A stretch of DNA of 64,000 nt from NCBI GenBank assembly GCA_947044405.1, contig CAMRHE010000054.1, positions 7,455,501 through 7,519,500 of the forward strand, given 5' to 3'. Positions 35,378 through 47,811 of this stretch are shown here, one piece after another; position 1 is the stretch's first letter, and the number at the start of each line of letters is the position of its first letter. The position numbers and the translations under genes were made by a program. The notes under the pieces were generated by a model, which saw nothing but the letters and a program-made list of their open reading frames with translations, made no database searches and was not told the origin of the DNA. Source of the stretch: Leptodactylus fallax (taxonomy: Eukaryota; Chordata; Amphibia; Anura; Leptodactylidae).

Positions 35378-36404
35378 CCGTATTTTTCGGATTATAAGAC
35401 TCACTTTTTTCCCCCCAAAATTTGTGAGGAAAATGGGGGTGCGTCTTATAGTCCGAATGTAGGTGTTGGGGGGGGCGTTTAGGAGCGGGGTTGCAGCATC
35501 ACCTCACTCCTGCCGCTGCCGGATTCCTGTAGCAGGGCTTCCTGCAGCGGGAGGAGTAGGACGATGTGCGGGCCCTGGGCTTGGGGGAGAGGGTGTCCTA
35601 GCGAATCCATCCCAGCATCCACCGGGCTTTTACGGCAAATGCCGAGCCTGTAAAGATGATGGCGGCCGCTCTGCTGCAGAGCGGTCGCCATAGCTACCGG
35701 ATCTCTGCTGTAATGTACAGCACAGACCCAGAGCTAATGCCCGTGATCAAAGTCCACTCTGATCACGGGCATTACTACTTCAAAGCCCTCCTAAAGTATA
35801 AAAAAAAATAGCCCCAGGGGCCGGTCCCCACCGCCCCCGTACCTTTCAAGTTGCGGGCCGACTCCCGCACAGCGAGATAGCGGGAGCCGACCTGTTCCTG
35901 TGAAAGCCGGTCATAGGAATATTACTACTAAGGCTGGTCTATGACCAGCCTCAATAGTAATGTACAGAATCTCTCATAGACTGCAATACAGTTGTATTGC
36001 AGTCTATAGGACTTGTAATCAAATGATTGCAGGTTCAAGCCCCCTGGGGGAGGCTAATAAAATAGTAAAAAAAAAAAAAGTTTTAAAATAAATAAACGAA
36101 AAGTTCTAAATCACCTCCCTTTCCCTAGAATACATATAAAAGTAGAAAATTACTGTGAAACATTAGGTATCCCTGTGTCCGAAAATGCCCGGTCTGCAAA
36201 CTTATGAAAATATTTTTCCGTCATATCGGGGGAAAAAAAAATCAAAAGTGCCGAACCGCCGTTTTTTTGGCTGTTTCACCTCTAATTTGAATAAAAAGTG
36301 ATCTAAGCAATAGACATTCCCCAAAAAGGTATAACTAAAAAGAACATCTGGCCCTGCAAAAAAAATACCCTATGCATCACCGTCTCATAGTCCGAAAAAT
36401 ATGG
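35378..36404. mobile_element. TA-flanked element with CCGTATTTTTCGG ends, copy 1
   Basis: Left end CCGTATTTTTCGGATTATAA and right end CTCATAGTCCGAAAAATATGG, TA on both sides: a non-autonomous element of the Tc1/mariner-like type by target site (inferred). The interior holds most of the ~700 bp module found also at 39.7 and 49.8 kb (GATGGCGGCCGCTCTGCTGC, GATCACGGGCATTACTACTT, TTAGGTATCCCTGTGTC). A GGTTCAAGCCCC motif at about 36030 resembles a B box, but no SINE could be delimited. Confidence 0.7.
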
Positions 36405-36421
36405 TACATATCTTTTAATTA

Positions 36422-36864
36422 CCATATTTTTCGGACTATAAGACGCACTTTTCTTCCCAAAAAAATGGGAGGAAAATGGGGTCCATCTTATAGTCCGAAT
36501 GTAAGGGTGTTCTGGTGGGGGGGGGGAGGAGTGGGGCTGAGAGGGTGTCCTGGCGGTGTGAACCTCCCGGCATCCGCCGTGCTTTTACGGTGGATGCCGG
36601 GTCTATGAAGTTGATGGCGGCCGCTCTGCTGCAGAGCGGTCACCTTAGCTACTGTGTCTCCACTGTAATGCAGAGACCCGAAGCTAATGCCCACGATCAG
36701 AGTCCACTGTGATCGTGGACATTACTACTTTAAAGTCCCCCCATAAAGTGACAGAGTAGATTTTACCACATTTTTTTGGTTCAAAATTTTTTTTCCCTAT
36801 TTTCCTCCTCTAAAGCCTAGGTGCATCTTATAGTCCGGTGCGTCTTATAGTCCGAAAAATACGG
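36422..36864. mobile_element. TA-flanked element with CCGTATTTTTCGG ends, copy 2
   Basis: Left end CCATATTTTTCGGACTATAA and right end TTATAGTCCGAAAAATACGG, TA both sides, only 17 bp from copy 1. It has a shorter version of the same interior (GATGGCGGCCGCTCTGCTGC, TGATCGTGGACATTACTACTT). The inner ends of the two copies have CpG-to-TpG type changes, and the outer ends keep CCG/CGG. Confidence 0.75.
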
Positions 36865-38159
36865 TATATTAAGTCCATTGTAAAAAAGCTGATTGCAAAT
36901 TGTAATGTATTCTGACCAGTCCATAGTGCTCAATATCACATGGACTTGAGGATTGACGGCTGAACCTGCAGGTTTTAGCGCAAGTGGTCAACTGTCTAAT
37001 GTGTATTAGGACCATCTTAACTCTCTTTCAACTGAAGTGTTGACGAGATAAGAATAGGCTATTTTGTTCTTGGTAAGATAAGCCATTGTAGCTTGTCCCC
37101 ATTTAGGACACATGGATGCTTGGCGGAGCTGAGCATGCATATGTATTGGGGATTGCTCAAGGCAGCTGTTGGCCAAATGTTCACCAACTATCTTATCTGT
37201 GTGGTCAGTATGATTCTGAACCAGAGTTTGCAGCATTTGTCTTACATCCCTTTATTGATTCCACCTAGTTAAGGGTCTTATCCGAGTTTAAAATTTGACT
37301 TGTCACAGAAAGACTGAATTGTTACTTTGCTGTGAGCTTGTATAAATATTTGCGGGCAAATGTGTTTCTATGTTACAAAAATATCAATTACTTGTTTCTC
37401 CGTTGTAGGCATATCACCTGGTTGATTTACTAAGTTAAAACATGACACCAGCATTGGAATCACTTTAAAGTAAAAAGCTCAAATGTCAGGATGGCAATCC
37501 TAGCTCTTTTAAGGAAAGTCTATGGCTGGTAGGAGCTTTGGGCTAACTGGAGAAGTTGAAGATCAGTGCTATAGAGACTAGAAATAAGTGACAGTGAATG
37601 CTTACTCATGACCCCTTTCCCACATTACATCTTGCCTACTGTTTTAGTCTACTTTTACCACTAATCCTAGCACAATTCTTATGTTATATCAATTGGTTAT
37701 CAAGTTCCCAGTTGTTTCAGTTGTATGTAAGAAAAGTGACACCACGGTCTATCATTTGGTCTTGTTGCATTCTATCAGCAAAATCACGTATGCATTAAAG
37801 GAGCTTTTCCGGGCAAATAATATTAATGACCCATCTTTAGTCTAGATAATTAATAACAGATCAGCAGGGTTCAACACTCCCTGACGATCAGCTATTCTCA
37901 GCATCTGCTGTATGGAGAACAGAGCCACCAAAAGTGGTACTGCAGTAACTCTGCAGAGCCACCAAAAGTAGAATGAAGAAAATTCTCTAATTACGTAAAG
38001 AAAATGCTTTGACTGTTTGACCTGGACTGGATGACTGGATCAGTACATGAATCTTACACGGTATAGTTCTTTAAAGTATAATAACATACTGTATATTTAA
38101 CCTGTACTTAAAGAATTATATTGAGATTAAACTATATTAGCTAGCTACAAATCCTTGCA

Positions 38160-38372
38160 GTTTTTTTTGGCTAATTTCCCACGTTGCGGAAACGCAGTGT
38201 TTTTTGGTGCGGTTTTTGCTGCAGTTTTTTGAGCCAAAGTCAGGAGTGGATTTAACAGAAGGGAAATTTCTAGGAGCTTCTATTCCATTTTCCTTTCCTT
38301 TTTCAGTCACTCCTGACTTGGCTCAAAAAAACGCAGCAAAATCTGCAACAAAAAAATGCTGCATTTAGCCTT
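38160..38372. mobile_element. Foldback MITE, ~210 bp
   Basis: GGCTAATTTCCCACGTTGCG at the left; right end reads TGCTGCATTTAGCC. Pairing arms include TTTTTTGAGCCAAAGTCAGG and CCTGACTTGGCTCAAAAAA. A fragment related to its left end lies directly after 14118. Confidence 0.65.
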
Positions 38373-39162
38373 AATGTGCATGTTCTGACCAAAATCTGTA
38401 TGGCTCATGGATCCTTTCATTTCACTTGGTTTTCTTTTGTTTTTGCAATCAAGTTATCCATTTTGGAATTTTTAGCAGTCTAAAAAAAGATACTGTCAGC
38501 GTACCAAAAAGGATGACAATGAAAATTTTTCAATTCTTTGTATACTACTAACTGTAAATGCTTAAAGAAAACCTGATATGTTTGAAATGTTCTACAATTT
38601 GCAGGCAGCCTGTTATAGAGCAGAAGTAGCTGAACAGACTGATATCTAGTTTTATGGGGAAAGATTCAGTATAACTTGTTATTCATTTAAGCTTCTGCTC
38701 ATTCTGGGTGCTAAGCCTAGCCCACTGAGATGAGGGTGCAGTAAAATGCAAAAAAGTCACAATTTGTGCAATTTTCAACACATTTCTTTTCAACACCAAA
38801 AACAGATATATATGAATTCCTTACTATATTAGGAATAGTAATTTCTATTCATATTGTGCCAACATGACATACTGTTTGTATAACTTAAAGGTATCATCCC
38901 ATTAAGGACACTTATCCCCTATCCACAGGGCAAGGGATATGTGTCAGCTATTAAGAGAACGGGAAACCAAATGTCCCCCCATGCCTCCTCTTTGTGAATG
39001 GAGCACCAGTGTGCTTGCGTGACTGGTGCTTCATTCACTGCTATGGGGCTGTCAGGATTGCAGTCTCGGTAGCACCGTCATATCCATTGGCAACCTATCA
39101 TGACAAAATTGTCACCACTAAGATGGTTAGAGAAACACCTTAACCCTGTAATAATACAGCAG

Positions 39163-39505
39163 ATGGAGGTATTTGGACCACTATACACGGACTGCGCAGA
39201 TCCAAAGGCTATTAGCAAAAAATGATTGATTTCCCAAGGTATGGTACAGTAAGCACACACAATGCGTTTCGGGACCAGCAAGTCCCTTTTCAAGTGTATC
39301 ACACTCCCTCCAAGAGGAGTTTAAGATCTCACCAGTGAGATCTAAAACTCCTCTTGGAGGGAGTGTGATACACTTGAGAAAGGGACTTGCTGGTCCCGAA
39401 ACGCGTTGTGTGTGCTTACTGTACCATACCTTGGGAAATAAGTCATTTTTTGCTAATACCCTTTGGATCTGCGCAGTCCGTGTATAGTGGTCCAAATACC
39501 TCCAT
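39163..39505. repeat. Near-perfect 343 bp palindrome
   Basis: The sequence from ATGGAGGTATTTGGACCACT reads almost identically on the other strand from 39505 leftward. The centre is TCTCACCAGTGAGA (about 39327-39340), so there is practically no loop. The few mismatches include TTGATTTCCC versus GGGAAATAAG and AATGCGTTTCGG versus CCGAAACGCGTT. No terminal motif or target duplication of a known superfamily was recognised, and no protein. Confidence 0.9.
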
Positions 39506-39689
39506 TGTCCTCTCACCTCCTGCGGGTGTTACACAGTGACAGCAGCGATCCTATATCCACCTGTTAAATACTCTTGAAGTTGGTTGTGTTATCAAACACA
39601 ACCTAAAAAGGTGAGGAGCAAATTGTCTCTACCTTGTCTTCCTTTCATTCTAAATGGTAATGCACTATGCACTGCTCGGTGCTTTTTTT

Positions 39690-40716
39690 CTTCTGTTTGT
39701 TTGCATAATACGGCAGATGTCGGGTATTATACGGCAAAGACCTGGCACTAATGCCCACAATCAGAGGCCACACTAATTGTGAGCATTAAGGCTCCCCCCG
39801 TGGTGGATGGGTGCTGCCATTTTGTCGAGGATTGCCAGTGCCCAGAACGGGATCTGGGTCCAGCGATCCGTTACCATGACAGCCGGGAGCCTACTGAAGG
39901 CTCCCAGACTTGTCTGGCATTAATTGGTATGACAGGCTGCTTTACAAATGCCTGTATTTTGCAATGCATTAGCATTGTAATGCATTGCATTAGTGATCAG
40001 ACCCCCTGGGGTTCCTGATAAAAGTAGAAATTTTCTGTGAAACACATACACATTAGGTATCCCTGTGTCAGAAAACGCCTGGTCTACAAACTTTATAAAA
40101 ATATTTTTCCTGTGCTGTGAATGCCATAGCGGGGAAAAAATCTAGTGTGCCGAAACGCTGTTTATTTGCTGTTATGTCTCTGATAAAAAGTGATTAAAGT
40201 AATAGATGTTCCCCAAAATGGTATAACTAAAAAGTACACCTAGTTCCACAAAAAAGACTCCCTATGCATCCCTGTATACAGAAATCTAAAAGAGTTACAG
40301 GCATCGGAATATGGTGACTTTAAGGAAAAAAAAAATTTTTTACGAAGTTTTGGATTTTTGTTAAGGGGTTAAAATGTAAATAAAGCTATATAAATTTGGT
40401 ATCCCCAGAATCATACCGGAACATAGAATACAGGTGACATGTCGTTTTGGCTGCTTAGTAAATGCTGTAAAAACGAAGGCCGTAAGAATGTCGCACAAAT
40501 GCACTTTTTTTCTCCATTTCCACCGCATTCTGAATTTTTTTTACCCAGCTTCCCAGTACATTGTACAGAATAATAAATGGTACCATTATGAAGAACAATT
40601 TGTCCCGCAAACATTAAGCCCTCTGTGAATGGAAAAATATAAAGAGTTAAGGGGTTTGGAAGGCGGGGAGTCAAAAATGAAAATTGAAAAATTCCTCCAG
40701 TGGTAAGGGGTTGAAA
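39690..40716. repeat. Copy of the ~700 bp shared module
   Basis: Starts near ATACGGCAGATGTCGGGT and includes CACTAATGCCCACAATCAGA, CATTAGGTATCCCTGTGTC, GTTCCCCAAAATGGTATAAC and, near the end, TTAAGGGGTTTGGAAGG and GGTAAGGGGTT. These phrases recur in the same order at 35.6-36.4 and 49.8-50.7 kb. Neither the CCGTATTTTTCGG ends nor the GTTTCTCCG ends flank this copy. Limits approximate. Confidence 0.65.
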
Positions 40717-40947
40717 CTCAGCAAAATTTTTAATTTATATTTTTCAAAAATATTAAACTTTTTAATAGTCTACAAATGTAAATGTGGTTATGTTCATGGA
40801 AGAACTTCTTTAACCATTCTTAGCAGTTTATTCTACAGTACGTAGTAGGGCGAATTCTACACTTTCCATAAAGCCTCTTATTCTGTATTGCAGCTCCATT
40901 TTCATGAAAATTGTTGTTTTATTCTTCTGCAAATTGTTTAAAAATGC

Positions 40948-41277
40948 TTTAGGGGCTTGATTCTCTGTTCTAGATAACTACACCTAACTGCCCCCCCCCC
41001 AGCCACCCCCTCCATTGCTTGAGTGACATCCCCCACTTTATCACTTTGTCTGCAGTTAGAGGTGGTAATCTTGAGTGAAGAGCAAACCCCTGGCTGGAAA
41101 AAAAACCACCCCTAAAACCCCTTTTCAGCTAATTTACATAAGAATAAAACAATGATTTGCATGAAAATGTAGCTGCAATGCAGAATTAGAAAGGCATTTT
41201 TGGTAAGTATAGAAGCAGCCCTACAAGGTACTGTCATTCATTTGATACCTAATTTCCTGCTGACAGATTCCCTTTAA
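40948..41277. mobile_element. TTAA-type repeat, uninterrupted copy
   Basis: Same family as 33606-34454 but without the insert, so it serves as the empty-site reference. The right end CAGATTCCCTTTAA is intact; the left end TTTAGGGGC has decayed. A C9/C10 tract sits near 40991. Confidence 0.7.
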
Positions 41278-42521
41278 AAACAGAAATGGTCAATTTTTCC
41301 TGTGGGAAAGGACCATCCATTTTTATTTTAACATTGAACTCATTTATGATTGATTGCAAACAGAAAGCTGCCCATTCCCACACAATAAAAGGGAAACCGT
41401 TTTTATGTTGTTCTGATCCTCTGATGGATCAGGTCTGACGGAAAAGTTAACAGCAGTGTGAGCATAGCCTTAAATGGACAGAAAAAGCTAATATTCATTC
41501 TTTCCCAATGCTTTTAAAATGCCATAGTCCCCTGTTATCTGTATAAACCAAGGTGAGCTTTAATCTTCTAGTTTGAGATCATGCAGGGTACATATACCCA
41601 TCAAGTCTATTTCAGACAACCTTGGCGACAATTGTGAATCTCTTCTGTTTAACTTTACTGCAATTACAATTTTCTGTTTGCCTAATTTGGCGTTTGACCT
41701 TGTAAACTAAGGTCCCTATTGGTAGAGTAGTAGATAAAGTATTACTAATGAGAATATCTCCAGGACATAGTTATGTAGATTTCATTGAGTGATGTACTTT
41801 TAATTATTCCGCACGGCTAATGTGAATGTCGATTACAGCTAATTATACCTCAGCGTATTTCACTGTAAAGCATATCCTTTTCAGAGACCCTAAATAACTA
41901 CATTTATCGCTGTACCCCAAGGTTAAGCAAGCTATGTAAATGTTGACACTCTGTTCAATTATCTCAAGCACAACTTTTTATATTAATAGTTTTGTTAGGT
42001 ACTTTCGCAGATAAATGAATGGCTTTTTAGAAATTCATAGGAAGTTGTTTTCTCCGAAGTGTACAGTAGCTCGGTTGAGTACCTGTTCTATCACCGTGTG
42101 CTGATTTATGCTCCCGGCCCCTTCTCCTTCTTACATCTGAGTTCAGAAAGTAGCTCAGCTACAGCAACCATTTCAGCAGCTATAAAGCTATAGTTCTGTC
42201 AAAGGTCAGAGATAGATAATGGTACCTGAATTCAGTGCAGCTACTGAAACCTGGAAGTCAGAACTAACCCTGGTGGTGTTAAAAAGCGATTTGTGGATAA
42301 AAGGGTAAAGTAGCTTGCGTAGAGGACATTATGAATATTTATTACCTGTATAAGCTGCTCATTTTTCTTTCCTTTTAGTCTTGGTTTACATATAATCATA
42401 CAACTGCAATATTTTATTATATTCCATAACATCTGCCTTTATGATAGATGCAGAATTATGGGGCATTAATAAGCTTAAACTGTCGTGTTTTTTTTTTTCT
42501 CTAAACTGGCTTTCAGTGCTG

Positions 42522-42940
42522 TTAAAGGGAACCTGTCAGGTCAATTTGGGACATTAAACCACTCACAGGTCCTTATAGACCTGAGCTTTAGTGTCCCAAA
42601 TTGCCCTGTTGAAATGCAATCTGCAGGCGCATTAAAAATAAAAAACCTTTATACTTACCTAGAGATGAGTCCGATGAGTCTCCCGGCGCCTGCTCTGTTC
42701 TTCAGTGAAGCCGGAGATGGACACCCCAGCTTCACTGCGCAATTGCCAGAGGTATGGGACATGCACCTTGAAGTCGACTTCATTGAAGAACTTCGCAGGC
42801 GCAGGGAGTACAGCGGCAGGGTGAGTATAAAGCTTTTTTATTTTTAATGTGGCCATGGATTGCGTTACTACAGAGTGATTTGGTGATATGAACCTGTGGG
42901 TGGTTTAGTGTCCCAAATTGCCCTGTAAGATTCCCTTTAA
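42522..42940. mobile_element. TTAA-type (Kolobok/T2-like) MITE, 419 bp
   Basis: Ends TTAAAGGGAACCTGTCAGG and CCCTGTAAGATTCCCTTTAA with TTAA at both edges. CAATTTGGGACA pairs with GTGTCCCAAATTG. It carries ACTTACCTAGAG in one arm and GGCAGGGTGAGTATA in the other. Confidence 0.85.
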
Positions 42941-43459
42941 AAAAATAAATGAATAAAAAGAAGTCATGCTCATAAATTTTCCCAACTGCTCTCTTTCAGG
43001 TGCTTTCTTTGGCTTATAACTGGTGATGCAAAAGACTGATGTGTGAATAAGGCCTAATAATAATAGTATTTTGGTGTTTTTATATTGGACCACTAGTTAA
43101 AATGACGCAGCTATCTTTTGAATTTAACCGTTATAAGTAGACTTTGTATTTGCCTTTAAGAGATTATATCTTCTTCCATCACTGCCAAACATAAGATGTA
43201 GTACTTATCAGATCACAGCTCAGTGGCTCATTCCAATGATGCTTAGTCACAAACCTAATAGAGCTTTTCTTATTTTTGTTGAAAGAGCCTGGGACCCTGA
43301 TTTGAGCCCACTTAGCCAGTCACTAGCTACAACAATGACCTGTCACATCCAGCCATTGACGGAGCTGACTTTTCCACCCATTTCCTTGTGTGGATCATAG
43401 CGTAGACCTAGGCACTGTTGTGCACCATAGCTTTATAACAGTTTGATTGAGGCTCACAC

Positions 43460-43483
43460 TTAAAGGTGTTGACCAGGATAACC

Positions 43484-43514
<31 letters not shown>

Positions 43515-43932
43515 CAGGTCGGGGAAGGTGAAAAGAATATTTAAAAAAAAAAAAAAACCTATACTCACCTGTCCCCGATGATCCAGTGTGTCCCAGCGCA
43601 CTCCAACCCTGCTGCTCTGGTGTCTTCTTCTGGCAGAAGTCCCCGTCACACATGATCGCTGATGCCAATCAGCAGCCTCACCGGCCTAGGGAAAGGACAT
43701 GGGATGTCTCTGGTAGTGACATCCCATATCCATTCCTGAGACCACTGATTGGCCTCAGCGGTCACATGCGCCAGAACAAGATACCGGAGTAGCAGGACCA
43801 GACCTTGCTGGGAGACACTGGAGCATCAGGGACAGGTGAGTATGGTGTTTGTTTGTTTTTTTGTTTTTTTTTCCCTCCTTCCCTGGCCTCACAAAAAACA
43901 AAAAAACCTGTTATGCTGGATAGCCCATTTAA
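43460..43932. mobile_element. TTAA-type MITE, 473 bp
   Basis: Ends TTAAAGGTGTTGACCAGGAT and ATGCTGGATAGCCCATTTAA with TTAA both sides. Inner CTCACCTGTCCCCGATGATC and GGAGCATCAGGGACAGGTGAGT pair. The middle carries CTGATTGGCCTCAGCGGTCA. Long T and A runs sit in the left arm. Confidence 0.85.
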
Positions 43933-46900
43933 AACATTCATCAGGGCTTCAGTCTGCAGGTTATAGAAATGTTTGACCCTATGCACTCTTTATTACAGAT
44001 GTAATTTTATTGGAATGATCGCTCTAGTCAGCGGAAATTTCTATATACCACTTTTTATAAAAAAAAAAAATAAAAAATTTTTGTGTAGAAATTTCAAAAG
44101 CATGTGTTGCACTTTCCCGTTAAATAGTTTAAAGCAAGAGGTAGTGTGTAAAATTCCAAGATTGGCTGTTTTTTCCTACTATACCAGCATCTTAATATGG
44201 ATGGGTTTATTCTCCTGCTGTTTATTCAATGCCTTTGCTGGCTGTAAATTATATATTCATAAGTATGGTAGTATCCCATCTGTTTCTGCAGAGTACGGCT
44301 GTTCTGTTCTGGGGATAATTATTTGTACAGCACATCTCATTAGATTACTGAATAATTCTAGTCCATGGCAGTAACAAGTAAGATCTGTGGTAAAAGTTGA
44401 CTGCTCAAAGGCATAGCCAGACATTTTATGGGTGACAACTTTACTTCCAAGATCAGAAGTCGGCTAGCCACTCACTTAATATGGAGATTAATTTCCTTTA
44501 AATCAGAAACACTGAAACGTTTCTCTCCCTGCTCTGCTTAACATGCAACTACAAAGGCTTATGGTAATTTAAAGGCATTATATTGCAATTGAGCAGGAAA
44601 AATAATGCTTTTATGTCATATTTTAAGGGGTATTCTGTTTGTGTGCTTGTGATTTAAAAAGGCATTAAGGTTTTATCAATTTCACATCTTGCAAGCATGA
44701 TAGCTGGGAAAGGATAAACAAAATATGTCATCACCATTTTGTGATAAGGTGATTTGCTGTGATGGAAACTCTGTGAAATTGTTTCATTTTTTTTAAAGTT
44801 GTGACGAGGGAATTTTATAAAAAAAAAAAATTAAAAAAAAAAAAAAAAGCAGCTGTCCTAGACTCAGTTTGTTTTCTGCACTGTAAACAGTTGGAAATGA
44901 AAGCCCTTCCATTTAGGAATAAATAATGCAGAATGAAAGTTTTTGATCAGTATCCATCAATTTGCAGATGGTGCTCATGGCTTTGAAACACTTTACATAT
45001 CACAGCATTTTCTGGATAATTTCCTCTCTGCTTAACCCTATATGCAACAGAAGTTCTGTGCAATTCACAGTAACAAATAGTGGATTTAACAGAATCTGTT
45101 GTATGAGAATCTGTATGGAGTTTGGGACAAAGTGATGGTATCTATAAATTTAAGAGTAAAATGGGTTAAGAAAAATGAAAGAAACCCCTTCAAAAGTAGC
45201 ATAATGTTATTTATTCACATGTTTATATATTATCTATCTGCTATTAACATTAATTCATTGTCATAACAAGTAATATGTATCTAGGTAATATATTTTTAAG
45301 AAGAATATATAAATAAGTAATTAATTTTTTTTTATTCTCCTTGTTGATCCTTTGTCACTAGTGTTCGTTCCATTTTATGGAGGATCTCATGATATTGTTT
45401 TCTGATGTATGAAAAGACTATGGCTTAATAGCTGTTGTTTAGGAATCGAAAGGAGTATTGTCTAATGTTTCTGAGGTTACACATGAGTTGAATTTCCAGC
45501 ATTCTGCTGGATTGGAATCCTGTTCTTGGCAAATTATAATAATAGATACTGCTATGTTAAGAGGCATATTGACTGGGTCACAGTGCCCATAGTAAGACAG
45601 ATGGTGTTTCAAGTGATGTTTTTTTTCACTATGTACACAATATGACTGCAGCTTAGTCAACACTTGTATTACTTACAAATTCCTGGTATTTTTGTTAAAA
45701 GTAAACCTCATGTCCCTTATAAGCCTTTTTCAATTACACATTATACCCTTGTGTCAACAGCACTTGGAAGTTTGCCATATAGATTTTGAGGTACAAGAAG
45801 CCACTTGGGTAAAATATTGTTCCTAAGGATAGCTATACTGTATATAATTCTCCAGCTGCTTTGTGTATCTAAGGCCTAGTTGTCACTTAGTTAATGACAG
45901 CTTGTATAGGCCAATGCCACTATCAACAGAAAATGAGGAGCTTTCAGATGTAAACGGAATTTGGCAGAAAATATGGTTACATAATAGATATGTGTTTAGA
46001 AGTCTGACAATCGTCCTATCATAGCAACAGTATTTTTGTGCTCTTAGCTGGAGTGGGCATAGATGCAGCCACTCAGCCCTTGAATTAATCTCCACTATCC
46101 ATCCATTTACATCATAACTGAATTACAGACAGGTAATTGTGAACAACAGTATATTCAGCTGCTGAGCAGCCTTGGTTATGTGCCAGTACTGGTTTGATTT
46201 AGAATATTTCTTCTTTGTAGGGCTTGTCTTTTACTACACTGTGATAACATAATCGCAACATTACACTAGCTTTGTTTCGGTGTTCTTTTTGGCGATGGAT
46301 TACCAAGGAAGTTGGGGGGGGGGGGGTCTAACAAAGTTCTCCAGACGACCCATTGCTGTATGTCTACTAACAAAAACACAAATCAGAAAAAAAGGGATTA
46401 AAGCCTGTTAACCATAATTTATCACACCAGTGCTTGTCTCAGGGTCTCACCTGTTAAATAAGAAACATCCCTTTAGGAGTGTCTGTCTTATATGCCCAAT
46501 TTTTTTGTTCCCTATATAACTAATAAAGGGATTTTCTGGGACTTATTAATTGATGACTTAGTCTATGATCAGTTGAAGATCACTGAAGGTCAGACACTTG
46601 GGACCTTCATTTATCAGCTGTTTGAAGTAACAGCAGTGCTACCTGAGTACCACTTCTTCTTCAGAGGCCATGCAACATCACGTTCATTGGTCACATGGTC
46701 TGTCCGCAGCTCAGTCCGATTCAAGTGAATGGATTGAGCTGCAATATCAAGTAGAGTTGCTATATAAATGTAGGACACTGTGCTTGGTAAGTAGTGAAGA
46801 TGATGTATCGCTTATCCTAATCCTGCATTTTTACATTCTGTTCTTTGGATCCGTCAGATAAGACCAACAGACTGTAAAATGATCGACTGAAGTGTTAACA

Positions 46901-47811
46901 AAAGAGACAGGAAGTACCTTTCCTTAGTGTTCAAGTTTTTTGTAGAAGAAAAATAGCAGCATGTTGTGGTTTTTCTTCAGACTAAGAAACTGAAAGCTGA
47001 CAGAAGGAAACTTCTGTCTGTTTTCTTAACACTGCGGTCAGTGACTGATAAATAGAAAGTTCTCAGTCTGTATCAGCCATTTAGTTTTACAGTTTGTTTT
47101 CATCTTCCAATAGAACAAAAGAATGGAATGTAAAACTCCAGTGTGAAGCTAGCCTAAGGCTGATTTAACATGAATGATCCGTTTTGCGAACCAATAAAAA
47201 AACAGACCTTTTGTACATCCGAGTCTTGATCCATTTCCAATTTGTGTCATCTGTGTCCATTTTCTATAGTGGTTCCATGTGCTGTCTATATACAATATAA
47301 TATTTATTTATTTATTTATTATTATTATTTAATTTTTTTTTTTTTTTTTGAAACAGGCAGCAGGTAGAAAAAAAATATTAGTCAGAATCAGCCCTTAGAC
47401 TGCAATTCAGGGACAGACTAACCTGAAGCACTTTGGAAGATGAGCGTATATCAACAATGACTTCATGCCTTCTAAAGAGCACCCCCTTCTCCATTTCTAA
47501 CATTAGTAAGAGGAGCGATATAGTATAGCAGTTATTATCAGAACCAAGTGTCAAGTGAAAAGTATAATGTTCTGCTATTTCCGCTAAAAGAAGAAGCAGA
47601 TGTAGCAGATTTGTTGTAGAAATTTCTGCAACTGAAAATTTGTTCTATACATCTAGATAGGGTTGCAACACATCAAGGATTTCTGCGAGCCCCATTCAAA
47701 TGAAATATGCACCATTTTAATCTCCAGGTGTCTCTAGTTTTGCTTAATATACACTTAAATACTGTAGTTTATTATGCATATTGCATAGTTTATTTCACAT
47801 ATATTCTAGAG

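Noticed and set aside
36000..36050. tRNA gene suggested by GGTTCAAGCCCC
   Set aside because: Only a B-box-like motif; no A box at the right distance and no cloverleaf. The motif belongs to the repeated ~700 bp module and recurs at about 50395.
43973..44374. 133-codon open frame on the + strand
   Set aside because: Starts at the edge of a MITE in intron sequence, has no recognisable domain and no splice context; it fits chance in AT-rich DNA.
46492..46861. 78- and 63-codon frames on the + strand
   Set aside because: They lie on a decayed half-MITE (AATAAAGGGATTTTCTGGGA) and neighbouring intron; no homology.
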